A stretch of DNA of 47,631 nucleotides, taken from positions 1-47,631 of the forward strand of contig SFBI01000047.1 in NCBI GenBank assembly GCA_007095845.1, read 5' to 3'. This DNA is from Microcystis aeruginosa Ma_MB_S_20031200_S102 (GTDB lineage Bacteria > Cyanobacteriota > Cyanobacteriia > Cyanobacteriales > Microcystaceae). The notes beneath the pieces were generated by a model. That model saw only the letters and a program-made list of their open reading frames with translations, was not told where the DNA came from and did no database searches. This document shows positions 17,763 to 27,745 of this stretch, one piece after another; the first letter of the stretch is position 1; each line of letters opens with the position of its first letter. The translations under genes and the position numbers were made by a program.

Positions 17763-18176
17763 TCAGTTAGGGGTTAGTTCTAAACGAGTGTTAACAAGAA
17801 CACAGTCTAGGGTGCTAAGGGTAGCGTTGGGGTCATTTAAATCTAAAGCACTACTGGCCACCAGATGGGGGAAGATATTCATGGTGACTTGGCCACTTTT
17901 TTCACCTAAAGCAGGGTATAAACGAAGATTTTTGAGGATAATAGCTCGATAGGCGGGATCATAGTTGATTAGAGGTTCAAATAGATGAAATTCCGCCTTG
18001 GGAAGCACTTCGCAGCTGTCTTTTGACTAAGACCCATTAGAAGCACCAATATCAAAGTTGACTTGCGGTTGGTAGCCAAAGTTTTTCAGTCTTTGAAATA
18101 CGTCTAGAGCTAATTGGGCCAATCTGGCCGTGGTTTTATAGGTTTCCCCCAGAAATTTATAACTGGTAGCTTCCAT
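17763..18176 (-). pseudogene. Decayed FkbM methyltransferase copy
   Basis: The frame starts at 18176 with MEATSYKFLGETYKTTARLA and reaches FDIGASNGS, where the Trp codon expected from both neighbours (GAS.GSW / GWS) has become TAG. Reading continues with LPKAEFHLFEPLINYDPAYR. Two internal losses follow: a short one at LYPA/LGEKSG, and a loss of roughly 110 residues between SALDL and TLDCVLVNT, which removes the KIDTQG catalytic region. The last residues read TPN instead of TPDWYYA. It cannot be functional. Confidence 0.9.
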
Positions 18177-18194
18177 AATTATCCTTGAGTATAG

Positions 18195-18944
18195 TTAAGC
18201 ATAGTACCAGTCGGGAGTTATTCCAGATTTTGTGTTAACAAAAACACAGTCTAGAGTGACTAAAACACCCTGTTCGTTACGGTAGGGTTCGACCACATCC
18301 CAAAGTCGAAAATTAAAGGGTAGTAGCCAATCAGCAATTTCCGTTAACAGAGGTGTATTTGATCCGTAGCCCCGATACAGCCAAGATTCTAAGATTAAAA
18401 TATCAACATTGGCGAGGGTTTTTTGCGCTCCCTTCAGGATCGATAGCTCACTGCCTTGGGTGTCAATTTTGATTACCTGGGGTATGGGCAAATTTAAGGA
18501 AGTTATCGCTTCATCTAGGGTAAACATTGGCACGGGAACTGGTATAGTTGTGATTCCTGTGCTAGTCATATCTAGGGCAGTGCTACTGACGACGCTATCG
18601 GGAAAGACATTGATAGTTGTATCACCACTTTTTTCACCAAGGGCAATTTTATGCAAATGAAAAGAAGGATACATTACCAAGGTTGTTTCGATAAACTCTC
18701 GATATTCAGAGCAGTAATCAATCAGAGGTTCAAATAAGTAAAATTCGGTCAGTGGAAGGACTTTTTTAACATAACAAGACCAACCACTATTAGAAGCGCC
18801 AATATCAAAGATAACTTGGGGATAGTAACCGAGATTGGACAATCGTTGAAAAACCTGACGAATCTCTTTGAGGACTCGCTCGTCACTCAACTTTTCTAAT
18901 ACTTCTTGATAATTTTGGTTAATTTGGCTTGGGTTATCATTCAT
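18195..18944 (-). CDS. FkbM-family methyltransferase
   Basis: 249 residues; VIFDIGASNSGWS near residue 42 (SAM motif I), FYLFEPLIDY, and VIKIDTQGSELSILKGAQ near 157, followed by LESWLYRGYGSNTPLLTE shared with the paralogue at 17017. Predicted to O-methylate a surface sugar. It lies 39 bp downstream of the preceding methyltransferase in the operon. The closest relatives in the window are the downstream intact copy and the pseudogene between them, showing local tandem duplication. Confidence 0.9.
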   Translation of the reverse strand: MNDNPSQINQNYQEVLEKLSDERVLKEIRQVFQRLSNLGYYPQVIFDIGASNSGWSCYVKKVLPLTEFYLFEPLIDYCSEYREFIETTLVMYPSFHLHKIALGEKSGDTTINVFPDSVVSSTALDMTSTGITTIPVPVPMFTLDEAITSLNLPIPQVIKIDTQGSELSILKGAQKTLANVDILILESWLYRGYGSNTPLLTEIADWLLPFNFRLWDVVEPYRNEQGVLVTLDCVFVNTKSGITPDWYYA

Positions 18945-18983
18945 ACCAGCTAATGGAGAAATTTTTATGAGTTTTTTTCAGTT

Positions 18984-19766
18984 CTATTTAATGGTGACAT
19001 AAGTATGAGATACAGATAGAACTTCATATTTACTATAGCCTTTACTGTTTAATTCTGCCAGAATAGCATCGGTTAGATATTGTTCTCCATCTTGCCAAAT
19101 ATCATTGCGAATAACATAGGAAACATCAAGGGAAAGAGCGGCTTCCATATACCGATTTGAAGGCAGAAAATTAAAGTAGTCAGAGAACATAAAATCTACT
19201 ATATTCTTAGCGTAAATCTCCTGGTTTTCTGATTCTAAAGAAGTTGATAACAATCCTTCTTGCTCTAGTATAGCCACCAGAGGTTTTAAATCTTCTAATT
19301 GTTTATGTTTTTGGAGATAGAGAAATATGTCATCTTTTGATAGTCTTAAATGAATCCAAGGATAATCGGCAAATAAACCGTATTGATGATGACCTTCGTA
19401 GGAATTCCACAAAGGCGCAGCCACACAGTAAATTAATCCTCCCGGTTTTGTCACTCGCCATATTTCCGAAAAAGCCGCTTCAATATTGGGAATATGTTCC
19501 ATAGTAGCGGCGGAAAAAACTAGATCGTAGTAGTTATCGGGTCTTGTCGTCGATTCGGCTGATTCTTGAAAGTAGGAAACTTTTTCATGAGTTAAGCCTT
19601 GGCCGATATCTTCGCAAAGATCAAGACCGTGAACGACGGCCGCTTCTAGAAAAAAGCGGCAATCCCTGCCATCGTTACAACCCAACACTAAAACTTTTTT
19701 GTCCCTTAGCTTGTGACTGGGTATATATCTTAGGCAATCGTTGGCAAAATAGTTGAGATAATCCAT
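18984..19766 (-). CDS. Class I SAM-dependent methyltransferase
   Basis: About 260 residues from MDYLNYFANDCLRYIPSHKL. Motif I is VLVLGCNDGRDCRFF, then HGLDLCEDIGQGL, YDLVFSAATMEHIPNIEAAF (motif IV/V, Methyltransf_11 type) and EIWRVTKPGGLIYCV. A longer frame opens at 19883 but would overlap the upstream gene by 89 bp and add a hydrophobic non-family segment, so 19766 is preferred; no clear Shine-Dalgarno decides it. Likely acts on a sugar or lipid intermediate in the same pathway as its FkbM neighbours. Confidence 0.8.
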   Translation of the reverse strand: MDYLNYFANDCLRYIPSHKLRDKKVLVLGCNDGRDCRFFLEAAVVHGLDLCEDIGQGLTHEKVSYFQESAESTTRPDNYYDLVFSAATMEHIPNIEAAFSEIWRVTKPGGLIYCVAAPLWNSYEGHHQYGLFADYPWIHLRLSKDDIFLYLQKHKQLEDLKPLVAILEQEGLLSTSLESENQEIYAKNIVDFMFSDYFNFLPSNRYMEAALSLDVSYVIRNDIWQDGEQYLTDAILAELNSKGYSKYEVLSVSHTYVTIK

Positions 19767-19794
19767 AAACTTTTTCAGTATTAGGTTTGAGTTT

Positions 19795-21159
19795 CTAAGC
19801 AGAAAAGTAGGTAGCTGGCATAACAGAAGCACACCAAAGTAAGGCTTGATGGAAAACCTGATAATCTTGGAAAAAGAAAACATTGCCCCAAGAATTATCG
19901 AGGGAATAGGCAGAATTACAGTAGTAACTAACGTCAGAACTGCCCCAAATATGATAGATAACTAGATGCCAGTGATAATCTCTTTCCTTCATAGCATTGA
20001 CTAAATCTGGCAATTGATTCATCGCTCCCGAACGACCAAAGGGGAAATTTTGATCCCAAAACTCCGCAACTACCACGGGATAACGATAGTTACCCATACC
20101 TTTGATCACTTCTAAATCAAAGCCTTCTGTGTCTATTTTAACTAAACCAATATCTTTAGGTAATTCCTCGCCATCGTGGAGACTAGCTAGGGTTTTAACA
20201 GTAACAGGAATAGTATCGGTAAATACTAAACCTTCCGAAAGAGAATGCTTGGTTAAACTGCTATAAAAGCTGGCATCTTGATAGGTGTTGTCTGGGGTTT
20301 CATCGGTGGCTATATGGAGTTCTTGGGTTTGATTTTCGGAACCGAGAGCAAAGGGAAAAAGCCGAAAGTTAGGATGATTACCGAGGCGATTTTTGAGCTT
20401 ATCGATTACAGCAGGAAAAGGTTCAAAGGCATAAACTTGATAACCAGCTTGTAGGAGACGACTAGAAACATCGCCTCGATTAGCGCCAATATCTACTGCA
20501 AGACGATGGGGAAGATAGGAATATAAATAAGTCATTAATTCGATGTCTAGATCTTGAAAATATTTTTGATCGATAATGACTTTGTATTTTTGAGAGTGAA
20601 TATCTTCAAAGATTTGGCGGTTATCTTCGCTGATTTGATGGAGATTTTCTTGTATTTTTTGTATGGTTCCAAAAACAGCATCGCTTTGCTGTTGGTAAGC
20701 TTCATAAATTCTCTGGAAAGAATCGATAATTGTATCACTATGTTTTTGGGAGTCTAATCGCACATCGCTGGCTATTTTTTGGAAAGTGTCCAGAGTTAAT
20801 TCGTGCTGTTTTTGAGATTCGCTGTGATTTGTCTGGAGTTTTTCCGTCAAGACTTGAATATTTTTAATTATATCCACGGAAAACTTGAGGAGAAAAGCTT
20901 GATTTTCCAGTAATAAATCAGCTTTTCGCTTGGTTTCTGTATTTTCTTGTCGGATTTGCTCCGTGGAGTTATTGAGTTGCTCAACCTTAAAATCTAAGGG
21001 ATCAAGCTGATTAAGTTTCTCCAGTTTCTCCAGTTTTTCCAGTTTTTGGAGTTGGTCAAATTGGACATGACTGAGTGAATCAAGTTTTTCTAGAAATAAA
21101 TCTTTGACTGCTTTAACTCGCTGAACTATTTTATTTTTGGCTAATAATTTCTTGATCAT
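19795..21159 (-). CDS. Coiled-coil protein with C-terminal FkbM methyltransferase domain
   Basis: 454 residues. Residues ~1-205 form a long coiled coil with heptads (LEKLEKLEKLEKLNQLD, then repeated TIDSFQ/TFQKI segments); residues ~215-445 form an FkbM domain with RLAVDIGANRGDVSSRL, VYAFEPFP and LVKIDTEGFDLEVIKGM. Coiled-coil stalks on glycan-modifying enzymes often set chain length or anchor a complex, so a spacing role is possible (inference). The gene sits 26 bp after the glycosyltransferase gene, cotranscribed. The LEK codons come from a 12-bp microrepeat near 21015-21050 that could vary in copy number. Confidence 0.88.
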   Translation of the reverse strand: MIKKLLAKNKIVQRVKAVKDLFLEKLDSLSHVQFDQLQKLEKLEKLEKLNQLDPLDFKVEQLNNSTEQIRQENTETKRKADLLLENQAFLLKFSVDIIKNIQVLTEKLQTNHSESQKQHELTLDTFQKIASDVRLDSQKHSDTIIDSFQRIYEAYQQQSDAVFGTIQKIQENLHQISEDNRQIFEDIHSQKYKVIIDQKYFQDLDIELMTYLYSYLPHRLAVDIGANRGDVSSRLLQAGYQVYAFEPFPAVIDKLKNRLGNHPNFRLFPFALGSENQTQELHIATDETPDNTYQDASFYSSLTKHSLSEGLVFTDTIPVTVKTLASLHDGEELPKDIGLVKIDTEGFDLEVIKGMGNYRYPVVVAEFWDQNFPFGRSGAMNQLPDLVNAMKERDYHWHLVIYHIWGSSDVSYYCNSAYSLDNSWGNVFFFQDYQVFHQALLWCASVMPATYFSA

Positions 21160-21185
21160 TTTGGCTAGTGATTGGGTAAATTGTC

Positions 21186-24100
21186 TTAAGCTTGACTGGG
21201 AGAATTTTCAATTTTGCGGCTAGTTTCGGGAACTAACAAATCTTGACGAATAAAGACCACTTCTTTTTGGAGGAGTGTGCCATCAATGGGGGATCTCCAT
21301 TCGCCGGTTTCGTCATAATAACGGAAACCAAGCTGATCCAAAAGATTAAGCATTTCATTGAAAACGAGAGCGTCTTGATCATAGCGAATAAAGGAGAGTT
21401 CGGCAACGACTAAATCCACCTGAGCGATAAATTCTTTCGCTCCTTCTAAGACGATATGCTCGGCACATTGCACGTCTAATTTTAATATTCCTCTGCCAGA
21501 AATTTGCTGATCTTTCGCCACCTGATCGAGGGTTTTTACTGCCACTGTAATCGTTTCATAGTTTCTAAAATCAGCGGGAGTGAGCAAAGAACTTCCGTAC
21601 AAATCGGGGGAAACCTGAAAACTTAACTGACCAGCTTGATTAGAGATGGCAATTTCTAATAATTCCGCTTTAGGAATATTACAGATATAGTAATTTCTGG
21701 CCGATTGCTCGTATTTTGAGATTAGCGGATCGATGAGGATAAAGCGAGCTTCTGGGAATAATTGACTAGCGGTATGAGACCAAATACCGTGGGAAGCTCC
21801 CACATCAACCACAAAATCTGGCTGATATTTTTGCCCTCGTAAACGTCGCATGACTTGATAGACTTGAGCATAATCTTTATAAATAATTGCGGGAACGGGG
21901 GGTTCAATAAAGTGAACTAAATCGATCGGCGATCGAGGTAAAATCGCTTCAAATCTGTTATCGGCCGCCTGTTCTTTTTCTAGGGACTGCCACACCCATT
22001 GATCGATCCCTTGATCGGAGAATTTGTCCGCTACTTTAACGGCATTTTCTCGCATTCTCTGCTGATTTTCTGGTTTAAGAACGTAGTCCACGGCTGATGC
22101 CAAACTTTCGGGTGTATAATCACAAACCACACCAATTTGAAAACGATTAATAAAGTTAGCCGCCGAGGTTTTATTACTGCCTAAAAGAATTACTGGGGTG
22201 TTGGCGGTGGCGAGGTTAAAAATAATCCGGCCGGGTAAACTAAGGCGAGACAATTCTGTCCGATCATCTCTTTCGTCCATGGTTCCCGTGGGAACAATAA
22301 CAAAGGGATATGCTTGTAGTTGTTGTCCTAGTTGTTCTTCGGGATAAAGTCCTTGGCTATAAAGTCCCCATTTTTCTAATTCTGCGGCAGATTCTTTGAG
22401 CCAATAATAGTTAGAATTGCCATACCAATCTAGTTTAATTCCTGCCCCTTGAATACTCTCTAAAAGAGATTGGAACCATTGGGGACTCCAAATGCTCCCT
22501 AATAAAGCTCCCCATTTTTCTTGACAGCGTTGGGGAGAAACTTCGGCAACTTCACTATTAATGAGACGGTGGGGAACGATCGCCGGTAGGAGCCAAAATT
22601 TGTAGCCGTACTTATTTTCGTAAGCGTCGCGGAGTTCGGGATGGGTGGCAAAACGAACGGAACATTTGCTTAAAAACTCTTTCATTAAAGCATCGGGAAT
22701 CTCCTGAACGCAGATATTCTGATCGTCCATGATGTAGGTGGCAAGGGGAACGTTAAATAATTCCTTAATAGCGATCGATGTCAGCAGATCGCTGGCGTAA
22801 TAAGGGACACAAAAAACGCTCTCAATCTGGTTGTGTGCAAGGGTTTTTAGCACTGACTGAAAGACTTGCGCTCGCGATAGTTCCCGGTGATCAAGAAGAA
22901 GACTGAAGGCCCCAAAATTCTGTTCACCACCGTAGTGATCAGCGGAACGGATGGAAATAATTTGACGATTATCGGGAAAGATTCTTTTTACTAGGGCCCC
23001 TGTGCCATGCTGTTGATTGACTTCACAGGGGGTAATGACAGCATTGCCGCAGATGTAGTGGTTCTGGAAGATAGCAAAGCGATCATCGATGGGTTGTCCC
23101 TGTTCAAGCGATCGCCAGAGCCAATCATCAAAATTATCGGCTTTTAAGCTTTTGGCTAATTGATGACTAGCCTGACGAAGTTTTAGTTGATAGTTATAGA
23201 CGCGAAGTTTGACGATTTCTGTTAAGAAACTTGCAGCGGCATAATCACAGACAGAACCGAGATTATACTCTTCCACAAATTTAGCGGCAGCACTATCTTT
23301 CTGACCGACCACCAGAATGGGGGTGTTAGCAGCAGCGACGATAAAAGGGATGCGGGAGGGTAAGCTCAAATAGGAGAATTCTGGCCGATCCTGTTCTTCT
23401 GGGGAACTGCCAGTGGGAACAAGGGTGAAAGGAGCTTGACGTAGGCGGTTAATTAGGTCAGCCTGGGGACAGTAGCCTTGAAAGAAAATTCCATCCTGCG
23501 CTAATTCTTCCTCTTGGAATTGCAGCCATTGACGATTGGGATTACCATACCAATCAATTTCTATTTGGGATTCCCGACATAACTGACGCAGTTTTTCTAA
23601 CCAATTCTGAGACCAAATATTACCAATTAAAATACCTCGCCCCATCAGATCAGGCATGACAATTTCAGGGGGAAACAGATAGCTTTCGACCACGGGGGGG
23701 ATAAACCAGATTTTCTGCCTATATTTTTTTTCATAGGCTTGGCACAAGGGCAAAGAAATGCCTAAAATTAGATCGCTGCTATCGAGTAATTTCTGAACTG
23801 CTTCATCTTCGACGGCGTTAACATAGACATTCTGATCATCCATCAGGTAGGTACAAACGGGGACTTGAAAGAGAGATTTAATCGCCGCCCCTACGTAAAA
23901 ATCTTCGATAAAGTATGGAATTACTAGGACTCTTTTCGGTTTTAAATAAACAAATAAATTTTGGATTTTTACTAAAATTTCCCCATAGGAACAGCCGCGC
24001 ACATCTAGGCAAAAATTCTGAACGCCAAAATCCTGCTCCCCACCGTAGAGATTAGTGGTTCGTAGGGACACTACCCCACTGGTATCAGGAAAAACTCTTT

Positions 24101-24248
24101 TTAAAAGAACTCCCACCCCGTGCTTTTCATTGATTTCGTTTGAAGATACTATAATATCATAACTTTCTTGGAATTTGTCGGCAAAACTATTTAAGTCTTG
24201 TAACGATAAACTAAGTTCTTTTTGTAGTTCCTGATAAGAGGTAAGCAT
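21186..24248 (-). CDS. Tandem-duplicated glycosyltransferase fused to FkbM methyltransferase
   Basis: 1020 residues in three parts. Residues ~30-395 and ~396-790 are two copies of one module: EKHGVGVLLKRVFPD / QQHGTGALVKRIFPD, LYGGEQDFG / HYGGEQNFG, YLMDDQN (134-140) / YIMDDQN (505-511), IDWYGNPN / LDWYGNSN, and TLVPTG / VIVPTG. The layout suits a GT-B-like glycosyltransferase but I cannot name the GT family. Residues ~800-1000 are an FkbM domain (FVVDVGASHGIWS, FILIDPL, GILKLDVQCAEHIVLEGA). First gene of the operon; it probably adds two sugars and methylates one of them. Confidence 0.8.
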   Translation of the reverse strand: MLTSYQELQKELSLSLQDLNSFADKFQESYDIIVSSNEINEKHGVGVLLKRVFPDTSGVVSLRTTNLYGGEQDFGVQNFCLDVRGCSYGEILVKIQNLFVYLKPKRVLVIPYFIEDFYVGAAIKSLFQVPVCTYLMDDQNVYVNAVEDEAVQKLLDSSDLILGISLPLCQAYEKKYRQKIWFIPPVVESYLFPPEIVMPDLMGRGILIGNIWSQNWLEKLRQLCRESQIEIDWYGNPNRQWLQFQEEELAQDGIFFQGYCPQADLINRLRQAPFTLVPTGSSPEEQDRPEFSYLSLPSRIPFIVAAANTPILVVGQKDSAAAKFVEEYNLGSVCDYAAASFLTEIVKLRVYNYQLKLRQASHQLAKSLKADNFDDWLWRSLEQGQPIDDRFAIFQNHYICGNAVITPCEVNQQHGTGALVKRIFPDNRQIISIRSADHYGGEQNFGAFSLLLDHRELSRAQVFQSVLKTLAHNQIESVFCVPYYASDLLTSIAIKELFNVPLATYIMDDQNICVQEIPDALMKEFLSKCSVRFATHPELRDAYENKYGYKFWLLPAIVPHRLINSEVAEVSPQRCQEKWGALLGSIWSPQWFQSLLESIQGAGIKLDWYGNSNYYWLKESAAELEKWGLYSQGLYPEEQLGQQLQAYPFVIVPTGTMDERDDRTELSRLSLPGRIIFNLATANTPVILLGSNKTSAANFINRFQIGVVCDYTPESLASAVDYVLKPENQQRMRENAVKVADKFSDQGIDQWVWQSLEKEQAADNRFEAILPRSPIDLVHFIEPPVPAIIYKDYAQVYQVMRRLRGQKYQPDFVVDVGASHGIWSHTASQLFPEARFILIDPLISKYEQSARNYYICNIPKAELLEIAISNQAGQLSFQVSPDLYGSSLLTPADFRNYETITVAVKTLDQVAKDQQISGRGILKLDVQCAEHIVLEGAKEFIAQVDLVVAELSFIRYDQDALVFNEMLNLLDQLGFRYYDETGEWRSPIDGTLLQKEVVFIRQDLLVPETSRKIENSPSQA

Positions 24249-24520
24249 AATGATTAATTTTAATAGGCTTTAGCTATAGACATTCCATTGATTTTGACAG
24301 GGTTTCTCTGAAAAACAAGGTATAAACTCGTTTCGCCTACGGCCTCGTCATTAAGATAACTGCCGTATTTTTTCTTGGTTATCCCTCAAGAAATTTTATA
24401 TTTTTCGATATACCCTGTCAAGTTCATTCTCATCCATCCGACAAAACCGAGATTGATCCTTGCAGGTCTTAATGTTTTAAGATTGTTCATCTCCTTATTT
24501 ACTGACTTCGGCAACTGCTC

Positions 24521-25465
24521 TCAAAACGACCTTTTTATACCGCTTTTTGTTTCCCCATCGGGAATTATCATCTTGCCTTGGCAGACTAGAACTGATGCAC
24601 CTCCCACAGAAACTTCCGTGATTGACCGGTTGTTTTTCTGAAACTTTAATTGTAAACTGCTGGGTCTGCCCATTTCCACCCCTTGGATTATTGTCCATTG
24701 ATTCATCCCTTCCCTAGAAGATTCTAAGGCCCCTAGGTAGCCCGCTAAAGCGGCCACAGCCGAACCGGTGGCGGGATCTTCCATAACTCCCAAACCGGGG
24801 GCAAACATTCGGCCATAGAGACGAGATTGGGGTGATTCTGGGTCAAAACAGCAGACAAAAAGGGAATTAGCGGGGGATTGGCCTAATAATGATGACCATT
24901 GAGTTAGATTTAGTTTTATTTTCCCTAAAATATCTCGATTTTTGACGGGGATGAATAAAAAAGGGAGACCGCAGGAAAAGGACCGGGGGGGATAACCGGG
25001 TAATAAATCGGCAACGCTGAGGGAAAGAATCGCAGCTAAATCATCGAGAGCATAATTATCCGCCACTAATTCGGGCAATTGTGCCACTTTTAACTCACTA
25101 TAGACCGGTTTTTCCCCCTCCATGATAATTTTTACCGGTACTAAACCGACTCCTTCCTCTAGATAAATCGTGGTTTCTTGGTGGGGGGGAATAGCACCGA
25201 TTAGGGCTAAAATATAGGCTGTGCCGACGGTAGGATGACCAGCAAAGGGTAATTCGGTACTGGGAGTGAAAATCCGGACTTTTTTAGTGCCTTGGGACGT
25301 TTCTGGCGGAAAAACGAAGACTGTCTCCGAGAAGTTAAATTCGGCGGCGATTTTTTGCATCTGGGTGCGGGTTAATCCAGATGCTTCCGGAAAAACCGCC
25401 AGGGGATTACCGCCAAAAATGCGATCGCTAAAAACATCGGCGGTATAGTAGGAATAGGTAGGCAC
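24521..25465 (-). CDS. PhzF-family isomerase-like protein
   Basis: 314 residues with the PhzF fold: [20 protein letters not shown] at the N-terminus, [13 protein letters not shown] carrying the conserved catalytic Glu, [18 protein letters not shown], and [18 protein letters not shown] in the second half. PhzF proper isomerises DHHA in phenazine synthesis, but most family members outside phenazine clusters have unknown substrates; no phenazine genes are near. Complete length. It is convergent or tandem with nothing obvious and stands alone. Confidence 0.88.
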   Translation of the reverse strand: MPTYSYYTADVFSDRIFGGNPLAVFPEASGLTRTQMQKIAAEFNFSETVFVFPPETSQGTKKVRIFTPSTELPFAGHPTVGTAYILALIGAIPPHQETTIYLEEGVGLVPVKIIMEGEKPVYSELKVAQLPELVADNYALDDLAAILSLSVADLLPGYPPRSFSCGLPFLFIPVKNRDILGKIKLNLTQWSSLLGQSPANSLFVCCFDPESPQSRLYGRMFAPGLGVMEDPATGSAVAALAGYLGALESSREGMNQWTIIQGVEMGRPSSLQLKFQKNNRSITEVSVGGASVLVCQGKMIIPDGETKSGIKRSF

Positions 25466-25679
25466 GCGGGGGATAGGGCAACAGTTATCGGAGAATTTTT
25501 TGATCTTACACCTATTTTCACCTCTGACCGCCCCCCGGTTGTCTGTCTAGGGATAGATAATCCTTGTCAGTCCTGTTAGTCTCTGGTGACTAAGAAATAA
25601 TTAAAATACAGAGTTTTTTATGAAGATAAGGTATGTCTTGAATCGTCTCGGAGTCTCCTAATAACTGCTATAGGCTCTA

Positions 25680-26153
25680 CTACTTATTCGCTTCTAATCT
25701 GGCTAATAAACTGACTAACTTATCTCTAACGGAATTGTGGGTGTATTCGTCTTCAGGGTGGGGTTTTTGATGGGGTTTTTGAAAATAGGGACGTTCCCCG
25801 TATAATTGTCCCCATTTCACATCGACTCGGTGTACTAATTCATAGAGTAATTCTTGATTGTCTAAAATTTCTTCTAGGATTAACTGTAAAGCTTGAACGG
25901 GATTATCTAAATTTTGACTGACTTTGGTTAATTCTTCATCGACGATCAGCTGTAAAATTATCTGCAAAGCTCCCGAAGAATCCCCTAAATTAGCGGCAAT
26001 AAATTGTTTAATCTCTGTGGTAACTTGCACTAATTTGGGGACGGGAGATTCTCCTTTGAGGAAATCCGCCCCCTCTTGAGCGATAAAATCTGCTAGGGTA
26101 AACTCGCGCCTTTCGATGATATCTTGGGAAAAATCCGGTTCTTCAGGGGTCAT
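25680..26153 (-). CDS. Conserved hypothetical helical protein
   Basis: 157 residues, acidic and mostly helical: RREFTLADFIAQEGADFLKG, two similar Leu-rich segments (ALQIILQLIVDEELTKV and ALQLILEEILDNQELLYE) that look like an internal duplication, and a polar His-rich tail. No named domain recognised, no signal peptide or membrane helix. It is divergent from the aminopeptidase P gene across about 60 bp. Confidence 0.65.
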   Translation of the reverse strand: MTPEEPDFSQDIIERREFTLADFIAQEGADFLKGESPVPKLVQVTTEIKQFIAANLGDSSGALQIILQLIVDEELTKVSQNLDNPVQALQLILEEILDNQELLYELVHRVDVKWGQLYGERPYFQKPHQKPHPEDEYTHNSVRDKLVSLLARLEANK

Positions 26154-26214
26154 AAATTAAAAATATTAGCGATAATGGACTCTAGGACTTATTGTGACAT
26201 TTTTAGGAATATCT

Positions 26215-27534
26215 ATGGGCATCGATCGCAGAGAGTTTCAGCAGCGTCGTCAGCAGGTAATGGAAAAAATCGGCAATGGAACGGCAATTTTTCGCAGTGC
26301 GCCCATGGCGGTGATGCACAATGACGTAGAATACACCTATCGTCAGGATAGTGACTTTTTTTACCTGACAGGATTTAATGAACCGGATGCGGTGGCGGTT
26401 TTAGCACCCCATCACCCCGAACATCAGTTTATCCTGTTCGTGCAGCCAAAGGACCCAGAAAAAGAAACCTGGACCGGCTATCTCCACGGTGTGGAAGGAG
26501 CAAAGGAAATTTTTGCTGCTGATGAGGCCTATTCTATCGAAGAATTGGAGGAAAAATTACCCCAATATCTCGAAAAAGCCGAACGAATTTATTATCATCT
26601 CGGCCGGGACAAAACTTTTAATACAACTGTTCTTAAGCACTGGCAAAAATTAATCGCCACTTTTCCCCGTCGCGGCACCGGACCGACTGCTTTAGAGGAT
26701 ACTAATTTTATTCTCCATCCTTTGCGCTTACTGAAAACTGAGGCCGAATTGGACAATATTCGCAAAGCAACTGCTATTTCAGCACAGGCACATAATCGGG
26801 CCAGAGAATTTACAAAAGTTGGTCACTACGAGTATCAAATTCAAGCAGAAATTGAGCATACTTTTCGCCTAGAAGGGGGTATGGGTCCTGCTTATCCTTC
26901 TATTGTTGCTAGTGGCGCTAATGCCTGTATTCTGCACTATATCAACAATAATCGCCAAGTACAAGAAAATGAGCTTTTATTAATTGATGCTGGTTGTGCC
27001 TACAATTACTATAACGGTGATATTACCCGCACTTTTCCTGTTAATGGTAAATTTACCCCTGAACAAAAAATTATCTATGAAATTGTTCTGGAAGCTCAAC
27101 TAAAGGCGATTGAAGTGGTGAAAACTGGTAATCCTTATAATCTTTTTCATGACACAGCTGTGAGAACAATTGTGGAGGGATTAGTAGATTTAGGGCTATT
27201 GGTCGGCGACATTGATGAGATAATTAAAGAGGAAAAATATAAGCCTTTTTATATGCACAGAACTGGTCATTGGTTAGGATTAGATGTTCATGATGCAGGA
27301 ACTTATAAAATTAACGAAGAAACTTGGCAAAATTTGCAGCCTGGTCATGTTTTAACCGTGGAACCAGGGATTTATATATCCCCCGATATTAAACCTGCTG
27401 AGGGACAGCCGGAAGTGCCAGAAAAATGGCGAGGTATCGGCATCCGTATTGAAGATGATGTGTTAGTTACTGCCACAGGAAATGAGGTGTTAACTGCAAC
27501 AGTTCCCAAAAAAGTTGAGGATATCGAATCCTAA
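26215..27534 (+). CDS. pepP: Xaa-Pro aminopeptidase (aminopeptidase P family)
   Basis: About 439 residues with an N-terminal AMP_N domain (HNDVEYTYRQDSDFFYLTGF) and a pita-bread metallopeptidase domain. Dinuclear metal ligands are visible in LLIDAGCAYNYYNGDITRTF (two Asp), HRTGHWLGLDVHD (His), VEPGIYI (Glu) and IRIEDDVLV (Glu). It removes N-terminal residues preceding proline, probably in the cytoplasm. The ATG at 26215 is chosen over a GTG at 26194 because an AGGA lies a few bases upstream and MGIDRREFQQRR is the usual family start. Confidence 0.93.
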   Translation: MGIDRREFQQRRQQVMEKIGNGTAIFRSAPMAVMHNDVEYTYRQDSDFFYLTGFNEPDAVAVLAPHHPEHQFILFVQPKDPEKETWTGYLHGVEGAKEIFAADEAYSIEELEEKLPQYLEKAERIYYHLGRDKTFNTTVLKHWQKLIATFPRRGTGPTALEDTNFILHPLRLLKTEAELDNIRKATAISAQAHNRAREFTKVGHYEYQIQAEIEHTFRLEGGMGPAYPSIVASGANACILHYINNNRQVQENELLLIDAGCAYNYYNGDITRTFPVNGKFTPEQKIIYEIVLEAQLKAIEVVKTGNPYNLFHDTAVRTIVEGLVDLGLLVGDIDEIIKEEKYKPFYMHRTGHWLGLDVHDAGTYKINEETWQNLQPGHVLTVEPGIYISPDIKPAEGQPEVPEKWRGIGIRIEDDVLVTATGNEVLTATVPKKVEDIES

Positions 27535-27745
27535 GTAAGTACCTAAGCAAAATTAATTACACATCTAAACTGTCAGACTTTTTAGTTATCCGTAATCAGT
27601 AAACAGTAATCAAGGAAAAAACAGGAGTCAACAGAAGTTTACTCCTGTTGACTTAAAACTTAAATCTGATCACTTACCTACTGATAACTGATAACTGTAT
27701 CGACTAGGAAATTAATTTTGCAGGACTACTGACTTAGTTAGTTAT

